64,000 nt of DNA from Dirofilaria immitis (GCA_024305405.1 JAKNDB010000087.1:1736001-1800000), one strand, 5' to 3'; counted from the stretch's first letter, positions 28,604-46,990 are shown. The notes: a model not told the origin generated them from the letters alone. Program-made: numbers and translations.

Positions 28604-30831
28604 GATCATACAGTCAACCTGATGTGATACTTGTGACTGCTGATAGCACTGATGATAAAGGTGTGGTAGAGCGGAATTATCGGTTTTATCCAAGACGACA
28701 AACTCAACCAACAAGTCATCCTGAATTGCTATACAAACGATTAAGTAGCTCGGCTGCAGAGGTATGTTTTATTATTCATTACCGAATTGCTCATTTTATA
28801 TCATTCAATATAAATATTTGTTTGGTAAATTTTTAGAGAATGAACTGAATTCTCTTTTATAATTCGCTATAAATCAATAGCTATAAAATGAAGAGAAATA
28901 TAAAATAAATTTTATTCTATATGATAATAATTGTATACTTTAAAATTTTCACTTACATTTTCTTTTTTGTTAATTTTTTTGATTTAATTTTTAATAGAAA
29001 TTTTCGAACTTAAAATGAGCCATTCATGCATTAAATAATGCAATATCATTCTTGAGATTTTAATTCATTTTGTTGAATTGTATTTTCATTTCTATTTTCT
29101 TTGATAATCATAACTTCATATCTTTTTAAATGATTTTTTTTCTTCATTTGATCGTAACTTTTCTTTAACAATAACTGTTTGTTTTTATTATTATTTTATA
29201 CTAATTCAAGGTTCAAATACCTCATAGTGATGATGATGAGAAGTATTCCTTAAATGCATTCCATGGTAGCGGATTTCTGGAAAGTACACATTCACTTACC
29301 TATCTTGAATGGGTACATGAAAGACAAACAAGACGTATGCGTACACGATCTGAATGGTTGGTTTAATTTTTTATCATTTTTAAACATTTATTAATTATTT
29401 GGATATTAAAATAGAAATTATCGAACTACTTCATGAAATATTTATTGACATTAAGTCAAGAAATTCATTAAAATTGTTTCCATTGAAAGCGATACAATAG
29501 ATGTGCTGATTAAAATGCAGTTATCTTTAATTTCTATAAATTAATATTTTCAGAATTTCCGTATTTACATGAAAATGAAATTAATTGTTTCCTTTTAAGG
29601 TTCCTTTTACCTGCGCCATCAGCAAAGATTGTGGCACATCACAGCTAAATACTTCCGGACTTTCTTCTACCAGTATTCTTCAACCGCATTCACAGTTTGG
29701 TGATTCAACAATCAGTTCATTTGATGGACGTACTGGAAGTCCAGATAACACTGATGAATGTCTTATTAATGTTACTCAAAAACTATTTTTATCGGTAAGA
29801 GTCATGTATAAATAAGTATGTTGTCAGTATTTGCTGTATAATTTTTAATAGATATGCTTAAATATCCAAAAATATTGCTTATAACTTCTATTAGATGAAT
29901 AGTTATCAGATTTTTTCTTGAAATCTGAACGATGGCAGCAATTTAAATTTGATTTCGTAATTAATATGTTGAAAAAAAAAAGAAACTGTCTTCAATTTTA
30001 AGTTTTCCAATTTTCACAAAATTTCCAGTTATCGTTCTCAGAAACATAGCCGTGTTTCACCAAAAAGTTACGTGGTTTTATAGAAAGCATGCGAAGAATC
30101 TCCAGCTAGCGTATCTGGCCAAATTCCGCCAGTACCACAGCCAAAAACATCTCCAACATCCCGAATAGCTGGTGGTATCGTTCGTCGACGCTCTTGGCGC
30201 ACTCATTATGTGCGTCCCAATCGAATTGTTGAAGGCGGTAGCAAAGAACGAGTATGCCTTATGAAATCTCTATAAATTGTTTTTCATGATACTTCTGTCA
30301 CGTTTTGTTTAGACTATAATTTCTTTCATCTTCTAATTCTGCTAGAATCATAAATTACTGATGTATTCGGCATTGAAATATTCTACTGTAGATATGATAC
30401 GTAACACATTTCATTGATTTGACTAGGCTGAAACTGCACGAACGCTCCCAATTGTATTGTGAATAAATTCCCTATCGTTATTATATTTTTGTGCAATTTT
30501 TCTTTTTTGTTTTTATAGATCTTTCAAATAGACTTTATAACTCGGCCTTATATTTAACTAATTTCAGGATGCTGGCAAAGTTGCTACTGTTTCAAGTAGA
30601 TCAGCACCGCTATATCGTCGTAATGTGCCATCTGCATTCAATCGAAGTACTACTGGTCGATCGATAATGCTACCATCATCTTTGATGGAATTGCAACAGC
30701 AGCGACATCGCACGAGGACATCATCACCAGAATATGAAAAACGTTATTATCACAGTACTGATAGTTGTAGCAGTACTTCTTACGGAAGAGAGTCAAAGAC
30801 CAATTTGCAATCCAGAAATGTGCATTTCTAG
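28604..30831 (+). CDS. Unrecognised Ser/Arg-rich protein, 3' five exons
   Basis: Five exons link with perfect phase: 28604-28761, 29211-29360, 29600-29794, 30084-30251 and 30568-30831 (TAG at 30829). The first starts in phase 1 with no ATG, so at least one upstream exon is missing from this model. They encode about 311 residues, polar and probably largely disordered: LEWVHERQTRRMRTRSEWL in exon 2; a Ser/Thr-rich exon 3; a proline patch (PPVPQPKTSPTSR) and IVRRRSWRTHYVRPNR in exon 4; a Gln/Arg/Ser/Tyr-rich tail. No membrane segment or enzyme motif is visible, and no family is recognised. It may be a separate gene or an alternative 3' part of the RhoGAP gene, which lies on the same strand 3 kb upstream. 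Unlike most of its neighbours it needs no frame correction. Confidence 0.7.
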
Positions 30832-33482
30832 GTTATGAAAATTTCATATTACATCATATTGAATAATTCATCAAAATATTCCTTTTTCCTGAATATTTGA
30901 TTGTTTTAATTTCTATTGAGAAAAAAAATCTTTTAAAAGCGAACTTCTCTTGTTCTGTCTTTACCTCTGCATCTTTTAGTTGAAATTTGAATGTTTATAA
31001 TCTTCGAGACTTCATTGATTTTCGAAGGAAGGTTAAAAATTTTTCCTTTTATTTTCACTTCAAACATTGCAGCACTTCTCGTGCCATTTTATTATTGATA
31101 TTATTATTATCACTGCCATTTATTTGCATATTATCGACTTGCATATTTGTCGAATTTTTAAACTTTGGAAATATGTTTAATTGCTATCTTTTGCTTGATA
31201 AGTTATCTCTGGCAGAATTTGATTTTATGGGAACTTAATATTGTAAAAAAAGAGAGTTTTGTATTAACGAATCGTTCTGAGTTTGTTTTTATTTGAGAGA
31301 CCAATTTTAATATTATTATAAGTTGAAAAAGAATTTGGAAATTAAAATTAAAAATTTGGAAAGATATCTTGGAAAAAATCTTAAAAAACTCCTTTGTAGA
31401 ATAAATTTTCTTACATTTTCATAAGCGGTTTTGAGACATTCTAGTAAAAGAAGAGAATTTTTAAAAATTGTTTTTGCCCCTTGGCATACCTCATATGTTG
31501 TCCTCTCGCTTTTGCCTTCTCGATTTTCTTTTTAATTCTTAACGTTTCCTTAATCCAGAAAAAATTTGATAGTTCTGGGAAAGCGATTATTTAGAAAATC
31601 ACATTCTAAACATTTGCATAACAATATCTTATTGTTTCTGGATGTATCAGGATAGGATTTTTCTTTCGCAAGAAAGTATTAATAGCTGATATTCTTATCT
31701 TGTTTTTAAATTGGTATTATCTTGTGTACATGATATTGTTTGATCTGGCAAATGTATTTTTTTTCTTTTTTTGGAAAAACGAGAAATAAGCATATAAAAA
31801 TACGATGTGGAACTTTTTGTCTCGAATTTGATTATCATTTCTTTAACATTCCATCAATTTACGTCGTTCATATTCTCGATTTTTTCGAATTTTTTGTTGT
31901 ATTACCTGTTTGGCACTTTATTTAACAGGTTTTTGTGGTTGTTATTGTTTTAGGTCTTGATAATTGGAAATTTTCTTGTTGCTTGTGCTGAAATCCGGTT
32001 CTTTCCATATTTTAATTTTTTGGTGTGTTAGAAGTGATTCGTTTTGTGATTTTTGATTTTACTTCTTTATCTTATCTAATTTTTGAACTTTCCATTTATG
32101 TCTTTCTGAATCAATTGAATTTATTAGTAAAACAGATGGTGCTTTCAAATTAAATTTTACATATTGAGGAATTAGCTTTGTGTTAGTTTTGTATTATCAT
32201 AATTTCTGTAGAATATTTGTTTTAATCCATTAACGAACATTAATTCTGATGATGAATTGTATAAATAAATTTGATGACAAAAATTGACTTTCAAAATGAT
32301 TCATGCTATTATTTTTCAACTTTATTAGTAATGAGATTAATACAAATCTAACCAGTAATTAGATTTTGGTTCAGTTATGGCATTGATTAGCAGGTTTCCT
32401 ATAATTACTCTCGACAATATATCGTTCGAGATTCTCTTGGATTAGTCGTTGATTTCTTTCTAATTTTTCCGAAATTTTTATCATCTTTTTTCTCACCGAC
32501 ATATTCTATTATCATACATTTCCCTGCCCTCTTATCACATGCATCCATGATAAACGATAAATCCTCTGTTTGAATTAAAAACTTATTTTAGATCTATCAA
32601 TAATGTGATATGTTTTATTCGAAATTGTAATTTTTTTTTAAATTGATACATACTTTCATAGGAATAAATTATTCAATTCTTACCATATACATTGTAAATT
32701 AAAAATTAATATATTTTAAAGATTTATTTCTAATCGAGCAAATAAGCCAAGTGGCGAATAAGAGCCAAGTGAAATTAATTTGGATTTCTTTCGATGTTTA
32801 GTTCTGTTTTTCAATATAACTAGTCAATCATCTAAAGTCTCATTTTTGAATTAGCGGCGGACAGAGTGATATCATTTTAATTTTTAATCTCTTGGACTAA
32901 TGATAATAAGTTGGAGATTTGTTATTAATATAAGAGATCGGAAATTAATTTGATTGAGGAGGTAGTGTTCTCGGTTAAAGAAGTCGAGAGTGAACTAGAA
33001 TTCATGATAAACATTTTTTTCCTTCATACATCAATTCATCATTATTTATTTTAAATATGAAGTATAGTTGAAAGTTATCGCAGATAACATTGTTTTTATC
33101 AAAGATTAAAATATAATTTTTAAATTTACTTACCAAATTATTCTGCTAACCTTCTGAATCCACATGATATTTTTGTTGAAAACAGAGTTACATTATAAGA
33201 ATCAAACTTGCTGATATTTTGAATTGTTTAATTGTTGTAACAAATAAATCTTTTTGCAAATTTCATCGAGAAAATAATTAAGCGAAAAAGGAAAAGAAAA
33301 AAAAGATTGAAATTTTCATAGTAACATATATTATATTATAAATAAAGGAAATTTAATTAATTTCTAAGCAAATTCTTATTGAAAAATGGGAATAATAAAT
33401 TGAATGAAATAATTCATTTTTTCTCATTTTTATCATTCATTTAAACATTTAATTCTTTTTGATACTTTACACATCATATTCT

Positions 33483-33513
<31 letters not shown>

Positions 33514-34105
33514 ATGCTTAATTCTTTCAAAAATAACAATATATATATAATAACTTCAATGAACAATTTTTCAAATTTTAATTTTAATATTTTTATTTAA
33601 ATTCTTTTCAATTATTAAAATGCTTAATTTTAAAGTTTATTTTATTGTTCGTTCATTACAAAACATGTAATCATTCGTATGAATGATATGATCAGCTTTG
33701 TAAAATTATCAAAAAGAATAATTGTCGAGAAAAATTCTATTTTTTATGCCATTTTTCATTCTATTGAAAGAAATCATTTATTGTTATTATTATTATTATT
33801 CTATTTTATATGGTCTAGTAAAAATACTTTATTGTCTACATAATGCTGAAAAAACTTATCAGTTTGTTCTTGAGAAGTTTATCAATAATCTTAAAGATAG
33901 ATAATATGAATTTTAGATAATTCCTGAAATTATCAAAATTGCAAAAATGATTAGATAGTAAAAGTATATGTTTTTTTTTTTTTTTCAAAATATTGTTTTT
34001 ACATATTAAAAAGAAATAAATGAATTTAATATTTATTGTTGTTTTATTGATAAAAAAATAATTTGATAAATTCAAATAAAAATTGATTCTTCTCTTATTC
34101 CAATT
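30832..34105. other. Intergenic spacer between convergent genes
   Basis: No exon with recognisable content. It includes the 3' regions of the 28.6-30.8 kb gene and of glycerol kinase, a (CT)n microsatellite at about 33482-33508, and ATT runs near 33780-33800. Confidence 0.55.
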
Positions 34106-38208
<4,103 letters not shown>

Positions 38209-38216
38209 TTTTTTTT

Positions 38217-38218
38217 CT
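38217..38218 (-). promoter_or_regulatory. Possible trans-splice acceptor of glycerol kinase
   Basis: On the minus strand an AAACAG acceptor lies 8 nt before the ATG at 38208-38206, leaving a leader that is only A residues. No coding exon was found upstream. This fits spliced-leader addition, though the preceding pyrimidine tract is weak. Confidence 0.35.
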
Positions 38219-40720
38219 GTTTAATGAAATCAAAAGAAAGAAGTTATAGAGATAATAAACCAATTATTTTTATATCAAATAAATTTTCAAGCAAGTTTTT
38301 GATTATAAATTATTAGAAAATAGGCAGTAAAATAAAACGATAAAACTTTCAAAATTCTGAATTTTTATAGATGATATCAATATTTATCAATGTTATCATC
38401 ACTATCACTACTATTGCAAGTTTTCAAAAAAAAGAAAAAGAAGGACAAGTTTTTCGTTTTTTATGACTACAATTACGCTAACTTTTTATAACCATTTTTT
38501 ACACAAATATCATTTATTCCATTATTAATTCATGTAAACAACATTTCGTATCTATTCGTTTTTTTTCTTTTTTTTTTGAGTAAGTTTACCAAGAATGCTC
38601 AAACTGACTGATTATTTCAAAAGAAACTAATTGCTCATTGAAGCGAGTTACTCAGTGATAGAGATTTATCACTCCTACTGCTATAACTCGTGATTTGATT
38701 AACAATCAATGCTTGCTTTTGAAATGTTAATATTTATGAATACATACAGATTTTATAATCCCATCAACGAAGAATATTAAATTAAAGATTCGCCAATAAT
38801 TTTGAAGAGCAAAAATCAGTCTGATCAAAAAGTGGCATTTCTCGACCTAAAAATAGTCGAGAATGAACTAAAATTTGATTTATTTAAACGATTGTAAAGA
38901 AAATTTCTTTTTTTTCCCTCCATGCATTAATTCATCATTATTATCGCAGATGATATTGTTTTTATCAGATATTAAAATATAAATTTTAAATTTACATATC
39001 TATTAAATTATTCTGATAATCTTTTGAATTCACATGATCATCATATGAGATATCATAGTATTGGAATCAGTAAAGCCTATCGGAATCCGTTAAGTCTTCT
39101 AATTGAAATGCTTTTTTATTAGAATGATAAATTTGAATGTTACAAATTAAAACTTCCCATAGCAACGTGTATTGTTGCTATAGCAATATTATCTAATAGT
39201 TTTATGAAAATTAATTAACTTTTGAAATTTCTATTGGTTTATTAAATTCTTCGAAAGTTATTATTTAATACAGTATCTTCTAATTATAGATTTTTAATAT
39301 ATTTTTAATGGCAAAATTTCTTTTTTAAAAAACGGAAGTTTCCTACTTTAAATTGATTTAGAATTGTTTTCCATTCTTATCTAAAATTTTCCATTTCAAA
39401 TTAATTTAAATTCTTATTCAAATTTTTAAATTAACAAAGCATTTTATCCTTATTGCTTATTTATATTTCTTATTATCATATAATGATAATAATACTAGAT
39501 GTTTATTGCAGTTTTATTATCATATAATGATAATAATGGTAAATGTTTATCACAATTTTAGATTAAAAAAATTTAGACGAAAATTTTCGAAGGTCAAACG
39601 AAGAATCATTTTGATTTATCAATGTTTCAACTAATTTTTACGATGGATGAAATTTATAATATTAATTATTATTATCAGTAACATTTCATTATCACTGTAT
39701 AAATATGAGTATCGGTTGAAATTGCCATTCTATACATTTCTAAACTTTTTAAATCTATCAGTTTGCCTATTTATCACAATTTATAGGCTATAGGCTCAAT
39801 TTAAATGTTAAGTTTTTATCCAATATCTTTTAAACAAACAAACAAATTCGATCAATTTATTGCCAGAGATCTGCAAAACAAAACGTTTAACAGAAGTGTA
39901 AATATTTATCGGCAACTGATAGCATCAGAGACGAATATTATGTTATCATATCATTTAAACTGATATTCAGAGAAAGCATTAAAAGCTATGTCAGTAGGAA
40001 AAGACGAGAAGAAATATCAGCCAAGTAAATCCAATCAGTTGTATCTTTCTTTATTTACAATAATTCCTTAATCAATTTTCGTTTATATATTAATCATTTT
40101 ATTAACAGCAGTCACAAGTTCAATTGCCCATGTAGGATATAGGATTTTCGTTATGACATTGCATTATTTCTTGAATTGTTGCTCTAGTGAAGACACCTGG
40201 TGGTAGTAGTGGTAACACCTGTTATTTTGATTTCTTCTTTTGGCTTAATTTTTAAAAAGTCGGCATTAGAAGGCATTAATTGTCACTAGGGGTGATCACT
40301 TTGAAGAATATATTATGGAAAAATTATTATAAAGATTAGCAAAAATAAATTTTTAAGCTCACATTTCAATTTTGTTATATTTTCTAATTAATTCTTATGA
40401 ATGATAGAAGTTTTATATCTTTTTGTGTTAAAATCGAAATTCACGTTTGGATTCTTTTTTTTTTAATAATAATCAAAAAATATTTGGAGGAGGGGGAGGG
40501 GGTTTGATTATCTTTTTGCCCTTTTTCATCTTTTGAAATAGTTACTTTATCGTTTTATTTTAACTAAAATATTTATTTATATCCCACTTTGTTTTCTTTT
40601 TTCTTACATTGACGAAATAAATGATTTCTAGCTGGGATAACAAATAAATTTTCTATGGAAATGGACTAAGTGATGGCTTCAGGATATGCCCGTTAATGGT
40701 GTGGCTTGACGAAAGCTGTT
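38219..40720. other. Intergenic spacer between divergent genes
   Basis: Lies between the 5' ends of glycerol kinase (minus) and the C5-epimerase (plus), so it should contain both promoters. No TATA-type element could be singled out in such AT-rich sequence. A G-rich GGAGGAGGGGGAGGGGG run occurs at about 40486-40502. Confidence 0.5.
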
Positions 40721-43700
40721 ATGATAAGGTTTAGATCACGACATATTATTATCGCATTACTGATAGTTTCTGCATTTTCAATTTTTGGATTCGACAATTA
40801 TTTCAAAAACGATTTCTTCTGAAATTTTGCAACCATGCTGTACTTTAGCAGTAAGCTTTCTTCTAATTATCAATTTCTTAATTCGAACGAATTCTCTTCA
40901 GAGTTCGAAGTTTTAAGAAATTATTGAAAATTTTATTCGTTTTTTCTGTCTTTTAAGATTATACGGAATTTAAATTAAGAGTAAACTATGTGAAATAGGA
41001 TGTATATGTCTTCGTGAAGTTTTCGTAAAAACTAAGAGTTATTAGGAAAACGAGTATCGAAAAAAATGAGATTTAACTGTGATGAATTTTACTTGTAACA
41101 TCGGCATCCTTTTTAATTTATTTTATTTCCTTCTATTCAATTTCAGATCGAGAAAATTGAAAAGAAAAGTCCTGTTTTGAAGGAAATTCCTGTATAGTTG
41201 ATAATGAAAAGACATACCAATGTTATGAGGACGAATTTACAAATGAAGTGTATTTTCCCTTCAATGTTTTCCTTAAGATACATTTCGACGTTTCTGGGAA
41301 GATTTTTAAAGGTTGTCACATTATTTTGATTCTAATATTACGGAGAAAAAAAGTTTTCCACCACAACTATGAAGGTGGTTTGAGAATAAATGTAGAAAGT
41401 CGAGTGCTATAAAACAGTTTTATCTTACAAATTCCGGGAATTTTTAACATTTTTGATCAAAATTTTCTTTTAATAATTTGTAGGATCGAAATCAATGGCA
41501 AGACATTTCGAATGGTCGACATCACATTCTCGAGTTCGCTTTCCAGATTTCATCCATTATGACTACCGTGGAGCTTTTGGCCATTTCGCATCGTATAGCG
41601 TAGAAACTAGAGATCGCGTACGTTGCATTAGTGCTCAGTATGGTTGGTTTTTTAACCAAATTGAAAATTTTTTCCGATTTGATTTTTGATATCTTTGTTT
41701 TTGGCTTTCTCTTTCTTATTTTTATTTGCCGCAGTCATGATTTTAGGCGTACCATTATCAACGCAGTGGTCAACAGTTCCTTATTTCTATCCTATACAAA
41801 TCGCCCAATATGCTTTGCAGCATTACAGTCGATTCAAAAATGGTAAATATTACATTCTTCAGAACAAAAATCCATGTTTGTAAAATTTAAGCTTAAAATA
41901 TAAAATATATTAGCGTTTTATAAGTTTAGCAATTTTCCAGCTCCGTCATCGATTGCATTTTTAAAAGGAGCAACAGCAGAGGAATGGCATGATAATACAC
42001 TTGGAGGAAATGGTTTCAAATTAGATTTTGATGGAAAAGCGAACTCTACAAAAATTCAAATTAACGCTACCGGTTTGTTAATCCTCATATTCTTCACGCT
42101 GTCCTGTCTTAATTCATTAGTCGAGAGTTTTAGGATTTTATGTAAATAAATTATCTTTTGCTCGATGTAGTTTTTACTTCGAATGATAGTTTAATCATGC
42201 GAAATTACAGATCACGGTGTTTCTTTATCACTTGATGGAGATCCGACATTTTCAATACTCTCTTTCTTTTGGTTAGCTGACGTGGATGGTTCTTTTACCA
42301 TCAGCTTAAAGCTTATTTATGTAAGATCAGTATTCCTTTTGAAAAATAATATATGGGAAATTTTGTTTGAGTATCAATTTCTCATCTTTAAATGTCTGAG
42401 AATATTTTCATGATACTGCATGAATTGAGAATTTAAGAGAACGTTTGGTTGGGGAATGAGAAGTTTCTTTTCAGTTTTTTTTGTTGTTTTATCATTCTTC
42501 ATCATTGCAGAATCAAAAATTATACGGCTACACTATATCCATAGTGATAATAATCAATGTGTTTGGCGTGACAAACAAGCGAGCAAAGTTTGTTATCTAA
42601 TAAATACTTTAATATCGTGGTAAAATATATGTATATATAATCGCAAAGATAACTTGATTTTAGGACTATATATTTTATCCAGGACATTAAAGCATTTGCT
42701 AAATATTTTTATTTTAGTTCTTCACACTTTTTGGAATTTCAAGAGAGAACTTTAAAATACTATACATTCATTATTTTTTAGTTTTTTATTATTTTATTTT
42801 CTTTAAAAGAAGGAAATGATGCTGAATTTTTAGAGAGAAATAATTCATAATTAATTTATAATTCAATAAAGGCATAATAATTCCTTTTTCTGTGTATTAT
42901 AGCTTGAATGAAAAGCTGTATCGTTATTTCGTAAAAACATTAAACAAAATTTCAGAGTGATTACAATTATTCATTGGGTACCAAACCAAATCCAAATGAA
43001 TGGCGATGGATTTGTCGTGATTTATTGGTTGATGCGGGTCGTGCTCTTGCATCAACCTCAAGCAAAAAAGATACCATCCTTCTGCATCCAGGCATTTTAT
43101 TACTCGTTTATCTTTGTGATAAATACATTATGATAGTGGAAATTTATGAAAAGAGCTCAGTTTTAAGAAAAATGAATTTATGTAGATAACTTTATCGAAA
43201 CTTAGTAGTGAAATATAAGACAACATCCGAGGAACACCTTTGCCTACGATTAGTGTTGAAAGATTACTCTCATCCTTTTTGAAGTTTTTCAGAGTTGAAA
43301 ACTTAGGATCAGCATTGATGGGTTTCTCTTTGGCTTTGAGTTGTTTGCTCTGTAGCATTCATTTCTGGGTGACAAATTACCCTGGAATTAAGAGCTGTGA
43401 ATGGTTTTCAGGTGATGTAATTTTGGACTCTATCACTTTTCGGGGACATTCTATAATTCGAGATTTGAAGCAGAGATCTTCAGCTTATCTTGAACATTTT
43501 CTCATAGCAGCTGATTGGTTAGCTAATAATCAAGATGAATATGGTGGTTGGTCAGTTCCTGTTGAACGGTAACTTTAAAGATTATAATTACGAGACTTTT
43601 TCTTTTTAATGAAACGCAAAAACTAAATAAAATGAAATAATTCCAATTTCCTTGCAAATTTGGATAGTAATTCAGAAAATCTCAGCAATATCTTGTGATT

Positions 43701-44723
43701 AAGATATTTTTATAGTTCAATTGCTGACAAACGCTTGATTTTACCAGCTGGCTGGCATAGTGCAATGGCTCAGGGACATGCTTTGAGCGTGCTTACACGA
43801 GCTTATGTTGTAACGAATGATGCGAAATATTTGCAAATTGCGAAACGTGCTCTTCGTTTATTTAAAACTGTGAGTTAATTGGACTTTTATTTCTTAAGAT
43901 CATGAAATTTTATAATAAACAAGAATATTATTATGAAGTTCCATAGTAAACAACAATTAACTTTTGTAAATAATCTTAGCTATTGTGTGATAATAAATAT
44001 TCGGTGTGAGATGATGAGCCGCTTTGTCTTTTACTGCGTATTGTTCGTATTTCATATTCAGAAAGATTGCGAAGTTTCTCGCTATATTTTTGTGAATAAT
44101 TTACATAAAACGCTTCATTAGTTTTTAAATAAAATACCCGTAGCATTAAAATCTAAAAACTTTCTACATTTATGCTAAAAAAAATTGTCTTCAAAAAACT
44201 TCAGATATATATATTTTTTATTAAGAAATATTCAGATTTTTTTACTTCCTTTTACCATCAAAGTTTAATATCCCATAAAAATCGAAATATTCAAGTGGGA
44301 TTTCTACAGGAAGCCGCAAAGGTGGAGTGTTGAATGAACTTTTGGTCATCCGTGGTTTGAAGAATACCCAACGACACCAGGCACATTTGTGCTTAATGGT
44401 TTCTTATATTCTTTGATTGGGTTATATGATTTTGCACAAGTTTCTAGCTCACATGATGATGAAATTGATTCTGCTACATTATTTTCCATGGGTTTAGAAA
44501 GTTTACGTATTTTTCTACCTCTTTTGATACGGGCAGTGGGACATTTTATGATTTAAGACATTTGGGCTTGAAAACAGCACCAAATTTAGCGCGTTAGGGT
44601 TATCATTCCGTGCATATTTATTTGTTAAAATGGCTATATATTATTACAAAAGATGAATTCCTTAATGAAACTGCTAATCGTTGGGCTTCTTATGCAACGG
44701 GTCATAGAGTAAAACATAATTAG
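40721..44723 (+). CDS. hse-5: Heparan sulfate D-glucuronyl C5-epimerase, many frame breaks
   Basis: Converts D-glucuronic to L-iduronic acid in heparan sulfate in the Golgi. A probable first exon at 40721 encodes a signal anchor ([19 protein letters not shown]), but its junction to the rest is unresolved. Good exons: 41147-41311, 41484-41642, 41747-41842, 41941-42072, 42211-42320, 42511-42619, 42956-43091 (GC donor?), 43412-43568, 43716-43869, 44310-44723. Landmarks: [108 protein letters not shown] and the C-terminal RVKHN. Tyrosines reported as catalytic in vertebrate GLCE (in EEYPTTP, YDLRH and the YH after NLAR) are all kept. Six A/T runs (41165, 42515, 42608, 44318, 44340, 44522) each lack one base, and TAG at 44595-44597 replaces a Trp that is conserved in human GLCE. 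Either a low-quality sequence of a live gene or a young pseudogene. Confidence 0.88.
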
Positions 44724-45200
44724 TTATATGTCGATTTAAAAGCCTGCAATTTCGGTGGTTTGCTAAATTTTCCTATATTCGGGCAGTGTTGTTCATTCAC
44801 TCAGAACAGCTTAAGATATGGGACATAAATTGCATGGAAATTTTCTTTTTAATTTATTAGCTGTTTAATTTAATTTTGTTTGAAATTGCTGGAAGCAATT
44901 AGACATTTAGATGATGACAAAACGTATAATAATCACTGAATAGATGAGTTACAGTTTAATCTATTTTAATTTCAATTTATTTGAATATACTTTGCTTTTA
45001 TATACCACAATGTGCCATGTCTTTGTATTCATTTGCGGGTGATGTAATTTTTGATAGTATACATTTATTTATGAGATTTGATGTGATTAATGCTTCCTTT
45101 TAAGGTGATTTGAGAGCAGGGTTTCAATGCAAGTGTGAATTGTTATTATCATTGCCTATATTGTTATTAAGATATATATCTCTAATAAAAGTTTGTATAC
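44724..45200 (+). other. Probable 3' UTR of the C5-epimerase with a poly(A) signal
   Basis: An AATAAA lies at about 45184-45189. Within this stretch, 45036-45075 resembles the start of the epimerase exon at 43412 (GGTGATGTAATTTT shared), possibly a relic copy. Confidence 0.4.
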
Positions 45201-46628
45201 ATTATTAATTTAGTACACGAACTTTACCAACTTGATGATTTTGTTATAGTTTTAATAGGTTTGAATCGATGTTGCTAATTTTTCTTCTTTATCTGTTGCG
45301 ACAACTTTTTTTTTGAGTAAAAATCACATTCTTTTCAAACGAAAAAATGACTTATCTTTTAATTAAATTTTGGCAAATTAAGATTTAAAAAACGAAAGAT
45401 AAAATCTTCAGTAGCATAATGATAACAGATCGATATATATATATATGTATTTACAGAAAAGATAATATTCCTCCCGACATTAAGTAAAGCTATTATTATT
45501 GGTTATCGTACTTTTTAAATACATTTATTTTACTCTATCAGATAATTTTTTTTTATTTTGTTGAACAAAAGTGAAATGATAGAAGTAAATGGAATTGTTT
45601 TCTTTTTCTGATCGTAAAAATGATTGCAAAAACAATTCTTAATGAGGATTATAATACTATTAATATGAATAAGATTGATAGCAATAAATGAATGCATATG
45701 TTACTAAATTCTAATAATTCAAAAATATTAATTGAATTGCTCTTTTATCTTTCTATTCTTTCATTAATAAATGACATATTTCATCATTTTATTATTTCAA
45801 TTTTTAAAATTTATCTTCTCTCAAATTAGCAATATATATATATATATTTTTCTCATCTTTTTCAATCTGTCTAAATAAAAATATCTTTTCTCTAATTGTT
45901 AGTATCATCAATATCAATTATCAACTTATCAAATTATTTTATTATCTTATTTCTTTAGCATTTTGATAATTTATCTAACAATTTAAAATTAATTGAAAAA
46001 TATGTATTTTCAAATATTACGACATTTTTTTAATCATTAATACCTTCAATTTTAACCTTTTGATGCATGTCTTTTTTTTGGTTAATTCTCTTCCGTTCTC
46101 ACCTATTCGTTTTGCTCTCGAATTCGATCCGCCCTGTTCATTTCTTTTTTTTCGTCAATTCAAATTGTCACCTTGACTATACCTAATGAGAAACCAATGA
46201 TAAAAATATTGTAAATGGTTCGTGAATTTCTAAAATTTTTAACATTTTTTTATTCGTACATATACCAATCAATTTACCTGTTCCTTCTTTTTTTTTTGTT
46301 TTTTTCGCAAACTATTTGCGATGTTTTTATTTCAAAATTGATTCGTATTTCTTTTTGTCTTTTTCTTCTTTTCCTTCTTCTTCTTTTACATCTAATTCAT
46401 CTTGAAAGCTTTTAAAAATTGAATAATTTCTTTTTTGTTTTATTTATTAAATTTAATTTTATCATACAACGTCTTATTATCATATCAGTTTATCTCTTCC
46501 ATTATCTCGTTATCTAAATCAAAATGGAAAAAAAAAGAAGAGTAGTATTTATTGTTTAACAAATCTTAAACTAATCTATCTTACAGTTAGTCAGTTTCAC
46601 AAAAGCGAATACCAATTTTATTACACAA

Positions 46629-46714
46629 TATGTATGTGTGTATGTGTATGTATGTGTATAAGTATGTGTATGTGTATATATTTGTGTATGTATGTGTATG
46701 TGTGTATGCGTAAT
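46629..46714. repeat. Compound TG/TATG microsatellite
   Basis: About 85 bp of TATGTGTATG-type repeats with interruptions, followed by a TAATATATAT stretch. Confidence 0.85.
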
Positions 46715-46958
46715 ATATATATTGTGTAATATATATAATAATTGAATTGAATAATAGAATAGAATAAATTAGAGTGAAATATAAAAAGTTAAAGAAATTT
46801 GTGAAATTTTTAAAAGTGTAACAAAACGCAAGAAAGCTTAAATAAAACTAAGAAAATTGAAGGCTAAATTTCAAACTTATTCCTTTCGAAACACAACATA
46901 TGTTTATTTTTCGTAACAGTTAAAATTTAAGATTGAAAATGAAAGAGTAAAAGAGAGG

Positions 46959-46990
<32 letters not shown>

